Positions 27,714-37,422 are shown, counted from the stretch's first letter. The stretch is 64,000 nt of DNA from Homoserinimonas aerilata (GCF_006716125.1 NZ_VFOM01000001.1:1116001-1180000), one strand, 5' to 3'. Notes: generated from the sequence alone by a model not told the origin. Translations and numbers: made by a program.

Positions 27714-28693
27714 CGCTGACACGACAGCAGCGGCAACAGCAGCAGCGCCGTGGGAACGGCGAGCAGGGACAGCGCGCAGAGCACGGCGAACACCTTCGCT
27801 GCCGACGACAGCGGGTTGGCCGGCGTGATGAGCCGGGAGATCCGCCCCATCGCTGCAGGGCCGGATGCTGCGAGAGCCTCGCCATGGTCCACAACTCCCG
27901 CGCCGTCACCGTCGGGTGCGACAAGGTGCGCGGACTTCGCGGGTGCGCCGATGGCGACGACCGCGATCGCGGTGGCGAGAACGGAGTCGCCGACGGCTCG
28001 TCTGGCCCGGTCGTCGGCCAGCATCTCGACGAGCACGGCCACGGCATCCTGCGCCTTCGTGGCGATGGGGAACCACGGAAGCGAGCGTCGCCAGGCGCGG
28101 AAGGCAAGCAGCACGAGGTGGTGTCGTTGCATCGCATGCGCCTGCTCATGCGCGATGACGGCCCTCAGCTGCTCCTCATCGAGGATGCTGATGAGCCCGG
28201 CCGAGAGCACCGTGATGGACCGGGTGCTCCCCGGCAGGCAGTAGGCGACGGGGGCCTCGTGGTCGAGCAGTCGGGTTCCCGGCTGGTCGGGCAGCGGTGA
28301 GCTGAGCAGTTGCACGAGCCTCCTGTGTCGGCGGCGCGAGCGCTCGTCGCGCACGAAGGCGAGCACGAGGTTGAGCAGGAGGTGGATGCCGAGGAGCACG
28401 GCGCTGCTCAGCGCGAACATGTGCACGAAGTCGGCGGATGACGGGAGGGTTCCCGCTCCGAGACGTCGGGCGAACTCGACGAGCGCACCCACGAGATCGT
28501 CACCGAAGGGCTGCAGCCCGTAGCAGAGCAGGGCGCCGATCATGGAGAGCCCTCCCGCGAGGGCCACCGCCTGCCAGACGATGAGTGCGGTCACCGGCGC
28601 CCGCGAGGGCCATGCGGATGCTGCGAGGGCTATCGGCACCGGCCACGCGAGCGCGACAGCGAGCCCTGCGAGGGCGAGGGAGGTCAGCAGCAT
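27710..28693 (-). CDS. M56-family membrane metallopeptidase (BlaR1/MecR1-like protease domain only)
   Basis: A 327-residue membrane protein with about four to five helices and a cytosolic zinc-protease domain: HEQAH at residues 182-186, with the E of VLVEMLADDRA downstream as probable third ligand. It has no penicillin-sensor domain (full BlaR1/MecR1 is near 585 residues), so beta-lactam sensing is unlikely. The BlaI-type repressor gene lies just upstream and points the same way, which suggests a signal-protease/repressor pair whose inducer is unknown. ATG 28693 begins a hydrophobic N-terminus (MLLTSLALAGL). It lies 46 nt from the end of the repressor gene, and its stop overlaps that of coaE. 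Confidence 0.88.
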   Translation of the reverse strand: MLLTSLALAGLAVALAWPVPIALAASAWPSRAPVTALIVWQAVALAGGLSMIGALLCYGLQPFGDDLVGALVEFARRLGAGTLPSSADFVHMFALSSAVLLGIHLLLNLVLAFVRDERSRRRHRRLVQLLSSPLPDQPGTRLLDHEAPVAYCLPGSTRSITVLSAGLISILDEEQLRAVIAHEQAHAMQRHHLVLLAFRAWRRSLPWFPIATKAQDAVAVLVEMLADDRARRAVGDSVLATAIAVVAIGAPAKSAHLVAPDGDGAGVVDHGEALAASGPAAMGRISRLITPANPLSSAAKVFAVLCALSLLAVPTALLLLPLLSCQR

Positions 28694-28739
28694 CGTTCGA
28701 CGCTACCAGTGGGCCGTATCGTGCCAGCTCGCGAACGTG

Positions 28740-29132
28740 TCAGACCTGCGGGCCTGCGGCCTTGTCGAGCATCCGTCTGAGCGCGTCGACCTCGTCGGGT
28801 CGGACCTGGCCGAGGAAGCGGGCGAGGACCTCTTCGCGGTCGGGTGCCGCTCCGAGGACCTCGTGCATGAGTTCTGCCATGTGGTCGGCGCGTGAGGTCA
28901 CGGCGCAGTACAGGTGTGGCCTGGCGTCTCGGTCGCGGGAGACGAAGTCCTTCTTCTCGAGGCGAGAGAGCACGGTGAGAACCGTGGTGACGGCGAGCTC
29001 ACGCGGGCTCGTCTCGCCTGCGGCGAGTCTGTCGCGCAGTTCCGTCGCGCTGAGCGCGGCGGGGGAGTCCCAGAGCAGGTCCATGATCGCGCGCTCGAGG
29101 TCTCCGAGGGGTGGTGTGCTGCGTGTCGACAT
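28740..29132 (-). CDS. BlaI/MecI/CopY-family transcriptional repressor
   Basis: A 130-residue winged-helix repressor: the N-terminal helix DLERAIMDLLW, a recognition region with TTVLTVLSRLEKKDFV, the wing DARPHLYCAV and a C-terminal dimerisation helix pair. In the family, cleavage by a partner M56 protease releases the operator. ATG 29132 has no ribosome-binding site; TAGAAT at 29139-29144 (minus strand) gives a 6-nt spacing, so the message is probably leaderless. The first of three palindromes covers that -10, which predicts autorepression. The gene is divergent from cydA. Confidence 0.92.
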   Translation of the reverse strand: MSTRSTPPLGDLERAIMDLLWDSPAALSATELRDRLAAGETSPRELAVTTVLTVLSRLEKKDFVSRDRDARPHLYCAVTSRADHMAELMHEVLGAAPDREEVLARFLGQVRPDEVDALRRMLDKAAGPQV

Positions 29133-29138
29133 GCAGCA

Positions 29139-29144
29139 ATTCTA
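29139..29144 (-). promoter_or_regulatory. -10 box of the leaderless blaI-type repressor gene
   Basis: TAGAAT on the minus strand lies 6 nt before ATG 29132 and overlaps the first palindromic operator. Confidence 0.5.
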
Positions 29145-29155
29145 CATGGAGTAGA
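29141..29155. promoter_or_regulatory. BlaI-like operator 1
   Basis: TCTACATGGAGTAGA is a TCTAC-N5-GTAGA palindrome. It resembles the TAC...GTA core of known BlaI/MecI sites and overlaps the repressor's own -10. Confidence 0.72.
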
Positions 29156-29163
29156 AATCATTC

Positions 29164-29178
29164 TCTACATGGTGTAGA
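29164..29178. promoter_or_regulatory. BlaI-like operator 2
   Basis: TCTACATGGTGTAGA has the same TCTAC-N5-GTAGA design. Its centre is 23 bp from operator 1. Confidence 0.72.
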
Positions 29179-29188
29179 ACTGAATTGT

Positions 29189-29203
29189 TCTACGGCACGT
29201 AGA
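29189..29203. promoter_or_regulatory. BlaI-like operator 3 (cydA side)
   Basis: TCTACGGCACGTAGA lies 25 bp centre to centre from operator 2 and about 60 nt before the cydA start. Its conserved arms with a different spacer argue for protein recognition rather than a simple repeat. Confidence 0.7.
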
Positions 29204-29261
29204 AGCAATGCGACCCTCCCGACATGCGAGGCGAAGGCCCGCCCATCCGAAAGGATCACCT

Positions 29262-30845
29262 GTGGACGCGATTGATCCGCTCCTCATCGCACGCTGGCAG
29301 TTCGGCATCACCACCGTCTACCACTTCTGGATGGTTCCACTCACTCTCGGGTTGGGCCCCGTCGTCGCCTTCATGCAGATGCGCTGGCATCGCACGGGCG
29401 ACGACCGCTGGTACCGCATGACCAAGTTCTGGGGCAAGCTCTACCTGATCAACTTCATCATGGGCGTCGCCACAGGCCTCGTCCAGGAGTTCCAGTTCGG
29501 CCTCGCCTGGAGCGAGTACAGCCGCTTCGTCGGTGATGTCTTCGGCGCCCCGCTCGCCATGGAGGCGCTGCTCGCATTCTTCATCGAATCGACATTCCTC
29601 GGGTTGTGGATCTTCGGCTGGGGTCGACTACCCAAACGCATCCACGTGGCCTGCCTCTGGATCGCCGTCGCAGGCTCGATCGTGTCCGCCTACTTCATCA
29701 TCGTCGCCAACTCGTGGATGCAGCATCCGGTCGGCGTCGAACTCATCGATGGCCGCCCCGTCATGGTCGACATCTGGGCTCTGCTCGGCAACAACACCGC
29801 CATAGCCGCCTTCACCCACACCATCTTCGGCGCCCTCGCCGTCGGCGGCGGTTTCATGCTCGGCATCGCCTGGTACCAGCTGTGGCAGCGTCGACGCGAC
29901 GGAATCGACACGGTGGATGTCGAGGGTCGCGTCATCGTCGGCGAGGCGCCCGAGATCCTCGGCAGGGACCGTGCCGACCATCGCGTCTGGCTCTCCAGCC
30001 TGCGCATCGGCGCCGTCGTCGCCATGGTCGCGTTCGCCGGAGTCGCCGTGACGGGTGACCTGCAGGCCAAGCTGATGTTCGAGCAGCAGCCGCTCAAGAT
30101 GGCCGCTGCCGAGGGTGCCTGCCACAGCGGCACGAGCTTCTCGGTGCTCTCGGTGGGCAACCTCGGTTCGACCGACTGCGACGATGTGACTGCGATCGTC
30201 GAGATCCACGGCGCGCTGTCCTTCCTCGCGCACGGCGACTTCACGACCGAGATCCGGGGCATCAACGAGCTGATCCCCGAGTACCAGCGTCTCTACGGAA
30301 CGCACCTGCCCGACAACCCTCTCTACGGCGAGCGTGCGGGCCAGGAGATCAACTACCTGCCCATCATGGAGGTCACCTACTGGGGCTTCCGGCTCATGAT
30401 CGGCTTCGGCGCGATCGCGGCCTTCGCCGCAGCGGTCGCCCTGTGGCTGACCCGCAAGGGCACGGTGCCTCGCAGCAAGCCGCTCATGCAGCTGGCCGTG
30501 CTCGGCATCGCAGCACCGTTCGCCGCGAACTCGGCCGGATGGATCTTCACCGAGATGGGCCGACAGCCCTTCGTGGTGGCGCCCAACCCGAGCGGGGTCG
30601 ATGGGGTCTTCATGTTCACCGCCGCGGCGGTTTCACCGGGCGTGAGCTTCAGCGAGATGCTGTTCTCCCTCGTCGCGCTCACGCTCGTCTACGGAGTGCT
30701 GATGGTGTTCGAGCTGAAGCTGCTCATCCGATATGTCCGCGGCGGCATCGCCAGCGCGCTGCCTGAAATGGCGCGCAGAGATGATGACGACGACCGACCC
30801 GATGGGCGGGCATCCGATGACGATGTTCTCGCCTTCGCCTACTAG
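29262..30845 (+). CDS. cydA: Cytochrome bd ubiquinol/menaquinol oxidase subunit I
   Basis: CydA carries the three hemes of the bd-type terminal oxidase, which oxidises quinol and reduces O2 at the membrane. The 527-residue product has the N-terminal heme ligand H21 in TVYHFWMVPLTLG, SWMQHPVG (second histidine ligand) and YWGFRLMIG (methionine ligand). The Q-loop is of the short type. I chose GTG 29262 because AAAGGA lies about 7 nt upstream and the protein begins VDAIDPLLIARWQFG. It is the first gene of cydA-cydB-cydDC and is divergent from the BlaI-type repressor, with three operator-like palindromes in between, so redox- or stress-dependent repression is plausible. Confidence 0.96.
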   Translation: MDAIDPLLIARWQFGITTVYHFWMVPLTLGLGPVVAFMQMRWHRTGDDRWYRMTKFWGKLYLINFIMGVATGLVQEFQFGLAWSEYSRFVGDVFGAPLAMEALLAFFIESTFLGLWIFGWGRLPKRIHVACLWIAVAGSIVSAYFIIVANSWMQHPVGVELIDGRPVMVDIWALLGNNTAIAAFTHTIFGALAVGGGFMLGIAWYQLWQRRRDGIDTVDVEGRVIVGEAPEILGRDRADHRVWLSSLRIGAVVAMVAFAGVAVTGDLQAKLMFEQQPLKMAAAEGACHSGTSFSVLSVGNLGSTDCDDVTAIVEIHGALSFLAHGDFTTEIRGINELIPEYQRLYGTHLPDNPLYGERAGQEINYLPIMEVTYWGFRLMIGFGAIAAFAAAVALWLTRKGTVPRSKPLMQLAVLGIAAPFAANSAGWIFTEMGRQPFVVAPNPSGVDGVFMFTAAAVSPGVSFSEMLFSLVALTLVYGVLMVFELKLLIRYVRGGIASALPEMARRDDDDDRPDGRASDDDVLAFAY

Positions 30846-30867
30846 AACGATCCGATAGGAGAATCTG

Positions 30868-31896
30868 ATGGAATTCCTTCCCACACTGTGGTTCGTGATC
30901 GTCGCCGTCCTCTGGATCGGTTACCTGTTCCTGGAGGGCTTCGATCTCGGGGTCGGCATGCACATGCTGTTCTCCGCGAAGGATGAGAAGCAGAAGCGCG
31001 TCATGCTGAACGCCATCGGCCCGGTCTGGGACGGCAACGAGGTGTGGCTGATCACCGCGGGTGGCGCCATGTTCGCCGCATTCCCGTTCTGGTATGCGTC
31101 TCTGTTCTCGGCCCTCTACATCCCGCTGGTCGTGGTGCTGCTCGGGCTGATCTTCCGGGCCGTCGCGATCGAGTATCGCGGCAAGGGGCACACCGCCCGC
31201 TGGCGCAGAGGCTGGGATCTGGCCCTCGGGCTCGGCTCGCTGGTGTCTGCCTTCGGCATCGGCGCGGCGCTCGCGCTGACGACGACAGGCCTTCCGCTCG
31301 ACGCCAACGGAGACCGTGTCGGCGGCGCCTGGGCTTGGTTCACCGGCTATGCAGTTCTGGGCGGTCTCGCGGTCGTGGGGTTCAGTCTTGTTCACGGCGC
31401 GGTGTTCCTGGCTCTCAAGACGGAGGGCGAGGTGCGGCACCGCGCGCGACGCTTCGTCAAGGTGGCTCTGCCCATCGGGTTGCTCCCCATCGCCGGATGG
31501 GTACTCGCGATCCAGTTCGACACCGGCAGTGCTGTCACCTGGGCGATGACGGCGGTCGCGGTTCTGGCCGCAGTCGTGGCATGGTTCGCGAATGCGCGCG
31601 GCCGTGAGGGCTGGGCGTTCATGATGCTGGGCGGGTTCATCCTTCTCGGCGCGGCCGCCATCTTCACGGCAGTGTTCCCCGTCGTGCTGCCGTCGACGAT
31701 CGACAGCGCCTTCGACCTGACGGTGACGAATGCGTCCTCCTCCGATTACACGCTCGGCGTGATGAGTATCGTCGCCCTCTTCGGGGTTCCGCTCGTGCTC
31801 GCCTACCAGGGCTGGACATACTGGGTCTTCCGCAAGCGGGTCTCTCCTCTGCACATCCCCGAGGCCCACCCCGTGGTGCCCGCGGTGAGGCAGTGA
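30868..31896 (+). CDS. cydB: Cytochrome bd oxidase subunit II
   Basis: CydB is the second membrane subunit of cytochrome bd. The 342-residue product has about eight to nine helices and shows the family's WFVIVAVLWIGYLFLEGFD start, GPVWDGNEVW and FRAVAIEYRGK. ATG 30868 has AGGAG at 30858-30862. There is a 22-nt gap from cydA. The TGA stop overlaps the start of the cydDC gene. Confidence 0.96.
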   Translation: MEFLPTLWFVIVAVLWIGYLFLEGFDLGVGMHMLFSAKDEKQKRVMLNAIGPVWDGNEVWLITAGGAMFAAFPFWYASLFSALYIPLVVVLLGLIFRAVAIEYRGKGHTARWRRGWDLALGLGSLVSAFGIGAALALTTTGLPLDANGDRVGGAWAWFTGYAVLGGLAVVGFSLVHGAVFLALKTEGEVRHRARRFVKVALPIGLLPIAGWVLAIQFDTGSAVTWAMTAVAVLAAVVAWFANARGREGWAFMMLGGFILLGAAAIFTAVFPVVLPSTIDSAFDLTVTNASSSDYTLGVMSIVALFGVPLVLAYQGWTYWVFRKRVSPLHIPEAHPVVPAVRQ

Positions 31897-34800
31897 TGGC
31901 GACCTCGCCCGCCGCCGGAGTGCGCGAACTCGGCCGGGGCTCGCTCTATCTGCTGGGGCTCGTCAGCACGCTGAAGGCGCTCGCTCTGATCGGAATCGCG
32001 GATGCCCTCGCCACAGGCATCGTCTCGGTCATCGACGGGACCGACCGCTGGCGGGGTGCCGTCGCACTGGGTCTGGCATCCGGCCTGCTCCGCGCGCTCG
32101 TCTCATGGGCCCAGCGTGTCGTTGCCGCCCGCGCGATGCTCGGCACCAAGGAGCGGCTGCGGGCGGAGCTGGCGGAGCGGCTGGTCAGCGGGGGAGGAAT
32201 CCGGCCCGGCGCCCAGTCGATGCTGGCGACGCGCGGCCTTGACGAGCTCGACAAGTACTTCACGGTGTTCCTGCCCGCTCTGGTGACCGCGGCCAGCCTT
32301 CCCCTACTGGTCGGCGTTCGCATCCTGTTCGCCGACTGGGTGAGCGCCCTCGTCATCGTCGTGACCGTGCCGCTCATCCCCGTGTTCATGGCGCTCATCG
32401 GCATGCACACCCAGGAGCGGGTGGCCGAGGCGACGGCAACACTCGAGCGCCTCTCCGACCACCTTGTCGAGCTCGCACGTGGCCTTCCCGTTCTCATGGG
32501 CCTGGGGCGTGCCGATGAGCAGGTGCGGGCGCTGGAAGGAATCTCTGAGGACTACCGCAAACGAACGACGGAGACGCTGCGCACGGCGTTCCTCTCATCG
32601 CTCGCGCTCGAACTCATCGCGACGATCTCGGTCGCCGTGGTGGCGGTGTTCATCGGCGTGCGTCTGGTGCACGGCGACATGCCACTCGAGCTGGGCCTGC
32701 TGGCGCTTCTGCTCGCACCGGAGTGCTTCACCCCACTACGCGAGGTCGGCACGGCATTCCACTCGTCGCAGGACGGCACGGATGCGCTCGCGCGGGTTCG
32801 CGCGATCCTGTCGTCGCCGCGCAGCCGCAGGCTCACGGAGCCCGAGGGGCCCGTACGGGTCGAGGAACTCACCGTCCACTACGCCGATCGTGACGATGCG
32901 ACCGTTGCAGGGCTGACATTCCAGGCCCGGCAGGGTGCCGTGACCCTGCTCGACGGCGCAAGCGGCACGGGCAAGTCGACCGTGCTCGCCGCCCTTGCTG
33001 GCATCCTCGAGTCATCTGATGACCCGGATGCGATGGCCACGGTCTCCGGTTCGGTCACCGGCATCGGTCCCGCGTCCCGGGCCTGGCTGCCGCAGCACCC
33101 CCGAACCGTCGCCCCGACGGTCGAGGGCGAGCTTCTGCTCTACGCCGAGGGAGACTCCCACCATGAGGTCGGCGCGGTCTTGGAACTCCTCGGCCTGTCA
33201 CATCTGGCGGATGCGGACCCGGCCGGCATCAGCCCCGGCGAGCTGCGCAGGCTGGCTTTCGGACGCGTGCTCCTCAGGGTCGCCGACGGCGCCACGGTCG
33301 TGCTCCTCGATGAGCCGACCGCACATCTGGATGCGCTGAGTGCCGGCGTCGTCGTGCGGGAGATTGCGGAGCTTCGGGGCAGGGCGACGGTGATCGTGGC
33401 ATCCCATGATGACGCCGTGCGCTCGCTTGCCGAGCAGGTCGTCGCGGTGGGACAGCCTCGGGAAGGCGAGGCATTCGCGCCCGCGCACGCCACGGGAGAC
33501 ACGACGGATGCGATCGCACCCGTCGCAAGGATCGTCGACGACGGCAGCGCTGAAGCAGGCCGCCCGGCCCTGCGCGAGCTGGCGCTGTTCCTTCGCCCCG
33601 TGGCCGCTCGCATCGTTGTCGCGGTCGCACTCGGCACTCTGGCGGCCGTGTTCGCGATCGGCCTGACCGCGGTCTCCGCATGGCTCATCGTGCGTGCGAG
33701 CGAGCAGCCACCCATCATGTACCTGCTCGTCGCCATCGTCGGTGTGCGCTTCTTCGGCATCGGTCGGGCGGTGCTGCGCTATTCGGAGCGCCTCGTCGGC
33801 CACGATGCGATCTTCGCCGCACTCACACGGCTTCGGGTGCGCCTCTGGTATGGCCTCGCCGCGCGCGGTGCGACCCGTCGTTCGCTGCTCAGCGGGGAGA
33901 ACGCTCTCGACCGTCTTGTCAACGATGTCGACAGGTTGCGCGATCTGTCGTTGCGCGTCGTCTCACCGGTTCTCGTCGGTATCGTCACGACCATGACGGC
34001 GGTCATCGCGCTCAGTGCCGTGCTGCCGTCGATCGCCCCGCTGTTCCTGGCGCTCGGGGCGTGCCTGCTGCTCGTCGCTCCCGCCGCAGCCCTCGCCGCC
34101 GATCGGGCCTCGACCCGGGCCGAGCAGGGCCTGCGCTCCGTCGTGCTGCGCCGCTTCGCGTCCATGCTCGCGGCTGCGGAGGATCTGCGCGCCAACGGCG
34201 TCGACGCCAGGGTGAGACGGATGCTCGGAGAGCTCGACACCGAGGCTGGCCGTCATGCGCGGCGCGGCGTGTGGGCTCTCGGCCTCGGCGGGGCGGTGGT
34301 CGTCGCCGCCTGCTGCGGCACCGCCATTCTGGTGCTTCCGTTCGCTGCGCCGGCCGTCGCATCCGGTGTCATCGATGGCGCGATGCTGGCCGTGCTCGCG
34401 CTCGTGCCGCTGGGTCTCATCGATCCTCTGCTCGACATGCTGGCCGGCGTGCAGCAGTGGCCGACGCTTCGCACCGTCCTGCATCGTGTCTCGACGGTCA
34501 CGAGCGCGGGGGAGCCCACGACGCCGCGCCCCGAGGCACCTGAGCATGCCGCTGTCGGGCGAATGACCCGCCTTGAGCTCGACGGCGTCGCCGCCCGCTG
34601 GCCGGGAACGGAGACTCCGGTGTTCGCCGGCGTCGACGCGCGAGTCGACACGGGGGAGTGGCTCGTCGTCACCGGACCCTCTGGTTCCGGTAAGTCGACG
34701 CTGCTCGCCCTCCTGCTCGGACATCTCAGGCCCGATTCCGGCCGTTATCTCGTGGACGGGATCGATGCGGCGGAGATCTCTGGAGAGGAACTGCGCAGGC

Positions 34801-35291
34801 ATGTCGCGTGGTGCCCGCAGGAGGGCCACCTCTTCGATTCGACGCTTCGGGCGAACCTTCTGATCGCCCGCCCCCGAGCGGATGCCCCGGATGAGGCCGA
34901 GCTCGTCGGTGTGCTCGACAAGGTCGGTCTCGGGCCCCTCCTCGGCCGCCTCCCGCGCGGCCTCGACACACCCGTCGGGCTCGGCGGACGCCAGCTCTCG
35001 GGTGGGGAACGCCAGAGGCTGGCCGTCGCCCGCACGCTGCTCACCCGCTCCGAGGTCGTGCTCGTCGACGAGCCGACCGCGCATCTCGACGAGGAGGCCT
35101 CGATCGCCCTGATGGCCGACCTGCGTGTGGCCCTCGCTGATCGCATTGCCGTGCTCGTCACCCACAGCGCTGTCGGCGTCCTCTCGGAGGATCGGCGCAT
35201 CCGCCTCTCGCCCCGCGGCGTGGGCGCCGGGGAACGCGTCGTCGAGTACGCCGTCAGCGATACCGGAGTCGATGTCGGTGGCCCTGCCTAG
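31896..35291 (+). CDS. cydDC: Fused CydD-CydC ABC transporter for cytochrome bd assembly
   Basis: A single 1131-residue chain carries two complete half-transporters (membrane domain plus ATPase, twice); in E. coli CydD and CydC are separate. CydDC exports thiols or delivers heme needed to mature cytochrome bd. The first ATPase has Walker A GASGTGKST (about residue 355), a degenerate signature ISPGELRR and Walker B VVLLDEPTAHLD. The second has GPSGSGKST (about 926), the canonical LSGGERQR and VVLVDEPTAHLD. The asymmetry suggests one regulatory and one catalytic site. ATG 31896 overlaps the cydB stop; GTG 31893 is an alternative. The stop TAG also begins the uvrB -10 box. Confidence 0.95.
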   Translation: MATSPAAGVRELGRGSLYLLGLVSTLKALALIGIADALATGIVSVIDGTDRWRGAVALGLASGLLRALVSWAQRVVAARAMLGTKERLRAELAERLVSGGGIRPGAQSMLATRGLDELDKYFTVFLPALVTAASLPLLVGVRILFADWVSALVIVVTVPLIPVFMALIGMHTQERVAEATATLERLSDHLVELARGLPVLMGLGRADEQVRALEGISEDYRKRTTETLRTAFLSSLALELIATISVAVVAVFIGVRLVHGDMPLELGLLALLLAPECFTPLREVGTAFHSSQDGTDALARVRAILSSPRSRRLTEPEGPVRVEELTVHYADRDDATVAGLTFQARQGAVTLLDGASGTGKSTVLAALAGILESSDDPDAMATVSGSVTGIGPASRAWLPQHPRTVAPTVEGELLLYAEGDSHHEVGAVLELLGLSHLADADPAGISPGELRRLAFGRVLLRVADGATVVLLDEPTAHLDALSAGVVVREIAELRGRATVIVASHDDAVRSLAEQVVAVGQPREGEAFAPAHATGDTTDAIAPVARIVDDGSAEAGRPALRELALFLRPVAARIVVAVALGTLAAVFAIGLTAVSAWLIVRASEQPPIMYLLVAIVGVRFFGIGRAVLRYSERLVGHDAIFAALTRLRVRLWYGLAARGATRRSLLSGENALDRLVNDVDRLRDLSLRVVSPVLVGIVTTMTAVIALSAVLPSIAPLFLALGACLLLVAPAAALAADRASTRAEQGLRSVVLRRFASMLAAAEDLRANGVDARVRRMLGELDTEAGRHARRGVWALGLGGAVVVAACCGTAILVLPFAAPAVASGVIDGAMLAVLALVPLGLIDPLLDMLAGVQQWPTLRTVLHRVSTVTSAGEPTTPRPEAPEHAAVGRMTRLELDGVAARWPGTETPVFAGVDARVDTGEWLVVTGPSGSGKSTLLALLLGHLRPDSGRYLVDGIDAAEISGEELRRHVAWCPQEGHLFDSTLRANLLIARPRADAPDEAELVGVLDKVGLGPLLGRLPRGLDTPVGLGGRQLSGGERQRLAVARTLLTRSEVVLVDEPTAHLDEEASIALMADLRVALADRIAVLVTHSAVGVLSEDRRIRLSPRGVGAGERVVEYAVSDTGVDVGGPA

Positions 35292-35294
35292 ACT
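35289..35294 (+). promoter_or_regulatory. -10 box of a leaderless uvrB promoter
   Basis: TAGACT starts at the cydDC stop codon and lies 6 nt before GTG 35301. There is no ribosome-binding site. Confidence 0.52.
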
Positions 35295-35300
35295 TGAACA

Positions 35301-37388
35301 GTGGAAACGACCAGGTCCGTCCGCCCGTTCGAAGTAATCAGTGAATATGTGCCGAGCGGTGATCAGCCGACGGCGATCGCCGAGCTCGCGGCGCGCATCA
35401 ACGCGGGTGAGACGGATGTCGTACTGCTCGGTGCGACAGGAACAGGCAAGTCGGCGACGACGGCCTGGCTGATCGAGCAGGTGCAGCGCCCGACTCTCGT
35501 CATGGCGCACAACAAGACGCTCGCGGCGCAGCTCGCCAACGAGTTCCGTGAGCTCATGCCGAACAACGCGGTCGAGTACTTCGTCTCGTACTACGACTAC
35601 TACCAGCCAGAGGCCTACGTTCCGCAGACCGACACCTTCATCGAGAAGGACAGCTCGGTCAACGCCGAGGTCGAGCGCCTGCGCCACTCCACGACGAACT
35701 CGCTGCTCAGTCGGCGCGACGTGATCGTCGTCTCCACCGTCTCCTGTATCTACGGCCTCGGCGCCGCAGAGGAGTATCTGGAGGCGATGATCGCCCTGCA
35801 GGTGGGCGAGCGCATCTCCCGCGATTCGATCATCCGGCAGTTCGTGGCGATGCAGTACCAACGCAACGACATCGACTTCTCCCGTGGCAAGTTCCGTGTT
35901 CGGGGCGACACGATCGAGATCATCCCGATGTATGAGGAGAACGCGATCCGCATCGAGATGTTCGGGGATGAGATCGAGGCGCTCTACTCCCTGCATCCTT
36001 TGACGGGCGATGTCATCAAGAAGCTCGACGCCGTGTCGGTCTTCCCTGCGACCCACTACGCGGCGAGCCCCGAGACCATGAAACGCGCCATCGTCGGCAT
36101 CCGTGCCGAACTGGAGGAGCGGCTCGGCGAGCTCGAACGCCAGGGCAAACTCTTGGAGGCCCAGCGACTCCGGATGCGCACAACCTTCGATCTGGAGATG
36201 ATGGAGCAGATCGGTTTCTGCAGTGGCATCGAGAACTATTCGCGCCACATCGACGGGCGGGCGCCGGGGGAGGCCCCGAACTGTCTCATCGACTATTTCC
36301 CTGACGACTTCCTTGTCGTGATCGATGAATCGCATGTCACCGTGCCGCAGATCGGTGCGATGTTCGAGGGTGACGCCTCGCGCAAGCGCACGCTCGTCGA
36401 GCACGGCTTCCGGCTGCCGAGCGCACTCGACAACCGGCCCCTCAAGTTCAGCGAGTTCCTCGACCGCGTCGGCCAGAAGGTGTACCTCTCGGCCACGCCG
36501 GGCAAGTATGAGATGGGCATAACCGACAGTGTCGTCGAGCAGATCATCCGCCCGACCGGCCTGATCGATCCGGAGATCGTCGTCAAGCCGAGCAAGGGGC
36601 AGATCGACGATCTGCTCGAGCAGATCCGCCTCCGCACGGCCAGCAACGAACGGGTCCTCGTCACAACCCTCACCAAGAAGATGGCGGAGGAGCTCACCGA
36701 CTTCCTCACGGAGGCCGGAGTCAGGGTTCGCTATCTGCACTCCGATGTCGACACGCTTCGACGTGTGGAGCTCCTGACGGAGCTGCGACAGGGGGTGTAC
36801 GACGTGCTCGTCGGCATCAACCTGCTGCGAGAGGGCCTCGACCTGCCCGAGGTGTCGCTCGTCGCCATTCTCGACGCCGACAAGGAGGGCTTCCTCCGCT
36901 CGTCGACATCGCTCATCCAGACGATCGGCCGTGCGGCCCGAAACGTCTCAGGAGCCGTACACATGTACGCGGATGTCGTCACCGACTCCATGCGGATCGC
37001 CATCGAGGAGACCGACCGCAGGCGCGAGAAGCAGGTCGCCTACAACCTGGCGAACGGCATCGATCCGACCCCGCTGCGCAAGAAGATCGCCGACATCACC
37101 GATGTGCTCGCCCGCGAGGAGGCCGACACGGCCGAGTTCCTTGCGGCCCGCGGCGGCAAGGATGCGAAGAAGCGCACCCCGACGCCGAACCTCCGCCGAG
37201 AGGGCACCCGCTTCGAGGGGCTTGCCGCGAGCGGGGCGAACGACCTCGAGGCGCTCATCCGCGATCTCAACGAGCAGATGCTGCAGGCTGCGTCCGAGCT
37301 CAAGTTCGAACTCGCCGGCCGCCTGCGCGATGAGGTGGCAGATCTGAAGAAGGAGCTGCGGCAGATGGAGGCCGCAGGGCACATCTGA
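35301..37388 (+). CDS. uvrB: Excinuclease ABC subunit B
   Basis: UvrB verifies DNA damage and forms the pre-incision complex in nucleotide excision repair. The 695-residue product has Walker A GATGTGKS, the damage-probing beta-hairpin ([20 protein letters not shown]), the DEAD-like VVIDESHV, helicase motifs V-VI ([21 protein letters not shown]) and a C-terminal UVR domain (about residues 650-690) that binds UvrA/UvrC. GTG 35301 is supported by the leaderless -10 and by the usual N-terminus [17 protein letters not shown]. uvrB-uvrA-uvrC lie in a row. Confidence 0.97.
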   Translation: METTRSVRPFEVISEYVPSGDQPTAIAELAARINAGETDVVLLGATGTGKSATTAWLIEQVQRPTLVMAHNKTLAAQLANEFRELMPNNAVEYFVSYYDYYQPEAYVPQTDTFIEKDSSVNAEVERLRHSTTNSLLSRRDVIVVSTVSCIYGLGAAEEYLEAMIALQVGERISRDSIIRQFVAMQYQRNDIDFSRGKFRVRGDTIEIIPMYEENAIRIEMFGDEIEALYSLHPLTGDVIKKLDAVSVFPATHYAASPETMKRAIVGIRAELEERLGELERQGKLLEAQRLRMRTTFDLEMMEQIGFCSGIENYSRHIDGRAPGEAPNCLIDYFPDDFLVVIDESHVTVPQIGAMFEGDASRKRTLVEHGFRLPSALDNRPLKFSEFLDRVGQKVYLSATPGKYEMGITDSVVEQIIRPTGLIDPEIVVKPSKGQIDDLLEQIRLRTASNERVLVTTLTKKMAEELTDFLTEAGVRVRYLHSDVDTLRRVELLTELRQGVYDVLVGINLLREGLDLPEVSLVAILDADKEGFLRSSTSLIQTIGRAARNVSGAVHMYADVVTDSMRIAIEETDRRREKQVAYNLANGIDPTPLRKKIADITDVLAREEADTAEFLAARGGKDAKKRTPTPNLRREGTRFEGLAASGANDLEALIRDLNEQMLQAASELKFELAGRLRDEVADLKKELRQMEAAGHI

Positions 37389-37422
37389 TGTTCAGCCACA
37401 TCCGAGATTCTGCGTAATAGAC

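Noticed and set aside
33963-36740. A 925-codon open frame antisense to cydDC and uvrB
   Set aside because: Same reason: it runs through two real genes on the opposite strand and shows no domain or start signal.
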